Shown here: positions 62,448-64,000 of the stretch, piece after piece | Numbering within the stretch: position 1 is the first letter of the stretch | Layout of the letters: every line of letters starts with the position of its first letter | Made by a program: the position numbers and the translations under genes | Notes under the pieces: generated by a model | The model's database searches: none | What the model was told of the DNA's origin: nothing | Seen by the model: the letters and a program-made list of their open reading frames with translations, nothing else | Assembly (NCBI RefSeq): GCF_036884655.1 | Contig: NC_088342.1 | Coordinates: 10,783,501-10,847,500, forward strand | Source: Musa acuminata AAA Group | Taxonomy: Eukaryota; Streptophyta; Magnoliopsida; Zingiberales; Musaceae | Length of the DNA: 64,000 nt | Reading direction: 5' to 3'

Positions 62448-64000
62448 TCTCATGAGAGATATCTCCCACTACCAAAGTTTCTCATCCTCGTCTCCGATGT
62501 CACATCTTCTCCGGTGTGACCTTTGGTCATCGATCGAGCATTGTGTTTATTGTAGCGATCGTACCGAAGAGAGGAACCGAAGTTAATTATGGCCAACATT
62601 CGTCAACTTTTGATCGATAAGGATAATTTTAGAATTATGATATTATTGTTACGTATTGGGACAAATTCTTTAGGTTTTCTCTGCATAGGATAGGAATGAC
62701 GTTTGTGTCAAATCATATTAAAATACCTATGTTTGTTCTATGCCTTTCTAATATTTTTTTTTAATCTCAATTTGATCGATATTTCACCACTCCACAGCCT
62801 ACTAATCCTTCCTACAAGTTTCTTATCAGCAGAATGAAGCCCCCATGCAGTGAGTGATCTTGTTGATTTGAATTTAGACTTCGTTCAGCTGATTTAGCCC
62901 CCATTACATTACATGTTATCCATCAACAACAAGTCGAAGAGGTTGTCCTTCAAAGCAGCCTATCAGCCATCACAACACTGATTCCCATATGTTATCCTAA
63001 TTTGAGCTTCTCGGTGTCAGTGGGAGTCCCCATATGTTCTCTAAATCGGAAGCACGTAGGTGCGTGCCAGGAATAAGTTCTTCTTGCTTTAAATTATTGT
63101 GCACGGGAGACAGGAATATGTTCTTCCTGTCTGTCGCGGACACCTCTCGTATAGTATCAATTAAAAAGTATACACTGCTTCCTACCAGAAGAAAAATATC
63201 AACACCTTCCGAAACTTCTTGCATCTATCTTTCTTATGTGTTTATTTTGATTTAGATATGTCAAGTCATGAAAGTTGTATACGTAGATGCTACATACATT
63301 CATTTTTCTCCTTTGCATGCACCCCAAAAAAGATTGTTTTTCTTTCGGATGAATAAAAAGAATTTGGTCATTTCTAATTCGACATCCCATTTTTCATGTA
63401 AAAAATCTATTTTAGACTATAAACAAGTTATTATAAGAGTTGTACTATCAAAAAAGATTATTTTGATACTTAATATCTCATGAGCAAAAATAATATTGTA
63501 TGTCATGGACTTTCATTAGAAAAGATTTAGTATATCATATTTGATTCCAAGAATATTGGTTTCTAACATGACATATATCAGGAATTATTGAATATTTATG
63601 ATTAGGATCTACGTATCATCAGTCTTTAATTGGCAGAGAAGATGCATGACATTCTACCCAATAATGTTATTAGATTAGCATATCAATCTTCAATCTCGAT
63701 TCGATACTGTGCACAAAATCTGATGCAATTATTAGGAATGGGATCTGCATTTGAACCTTACATTCTTCCTTGGCAGATCCGGATTCAAATCAAAGGTTAA
63801 GCCAATAGATATGACATATATTCTAGTGATTGATTAATCACCCTAACAAGCTTTTTCTAGGAAGCATTGTTCGTATGGTACCTACCTCTTTAACATATCC
63901 AGGATGATATATATATCTTCTCTGTTCTATAGGAAGCATGGAGCGTTGACTAGGTAGGTGCAGACAACATTTGTTTGACCTCAAGGAAGACATGTTCTTT
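62448..64000. other. Unassigned sequence at the right edge
   Basis: No recognised gene, RNA or repeat. The 75-codon minus frame at 62,997-63,224 (TDRKNIFLSPVHNNLKQEEL, LENIWGLPLTPRSSN) has protein-like composition but no family I can name. It could be part of a gene extending beyond the window. Confidence 0.3.

Noticed and set aside
1..64000. CRISPR arrays, bacterial operons or phage modules
   Set aside because: Introns, tRNA-iMet-primed retrotransposons and MIR166 show plant nuclear DNA; the tandem arrays lack the repeat-spacer pattern.

Overview
This is nuclear DNA of a flowering plant: split genes with GT-AG introns, tRNA-iMet-primed LTR retrotransposons, hAT-type non-autonomous elements, 5S rDNA and a canonical MIR166 hairpin. 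The repeat style (GTACCG-rich elements, a sirevirus LTR with a repeated 'ggttgcaccgcc' unit, the Transposase_28-type gypsy ORF) resembles what I know from banana/enset (Musaceae, Zingiberales). That assignment is inference, not a search result.

Region 1 (about 1.6-35.9 kb, minus strand) is one host gene. Fourteen exons with consensus splice sites join into an uninterrupted 533-codon frame for a TPR protein that I recognise as HLB1 (HYPERSENSITIVE TO LATRUNCULIN B1), a trans-Golgi/early-endosome trafficking factor. The coding sequence is 1,602 nt spread over 33.8 kb. Intron 5 alone is about 14 kb. It holds a displaced 5S rDNA unit and a nest of elements: an old gypsy-related LTR element, a chromovirus-type Ty3/gypsy element inside it, and inside that a 1-kb hAT-like element carrying a GC-rich minisatellite and telomere-like repeats. 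Four copies of a GTAC-rich hAT-like MITE family lie in introns 1, 3 and 12, three of them with recognisable 8-bp target duplications.

Region 2 (35.9-41.1 kb) is mostly intergenic. It contains a MIR166 gene on the minus strand (hairpin 39,363-39,494, mature and star strands both canonical), with GA and CT tracts upstream of it.

Region 3 (41.15-46.43 kb) is a complete, apparently intact Ty1/copia (Tork/TNT1-like) element on the minus strand: two 605-bp LTRs, PBS, PPT, a single 1,330-codon gag-pol ORF and a perfect GATGC target duplication.

Region 4 (46.4-50 kb) is a decayed plus-strand gypsy-type element with an approximately 90-bp tandem array and a frameshifted Transposase_28-like ORF.

Region 5 (50-62.45 kb) is a retrotransposon pile-up on the minus strand. 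An old pol-less sirevirus is interrupted by a younger pol-less sirevirus. The younger one's 5' LTR is fused at a chimeric junction to a Tork-type copia element that has lost most of RT-RNase H. Both sireviruses keep gag and stop at the same point, which suggests a gag-only (TR-GAG-like) non-autonomous family. The last 1.5 kb has no recognisable gene.

The strongest candidates for something not previously described are the gag-only sirevirus pair, the GTAC-rich hAT-like MITE family, and the 5S unit plus four-level TE nest inside a still-intact housekeeping gene.
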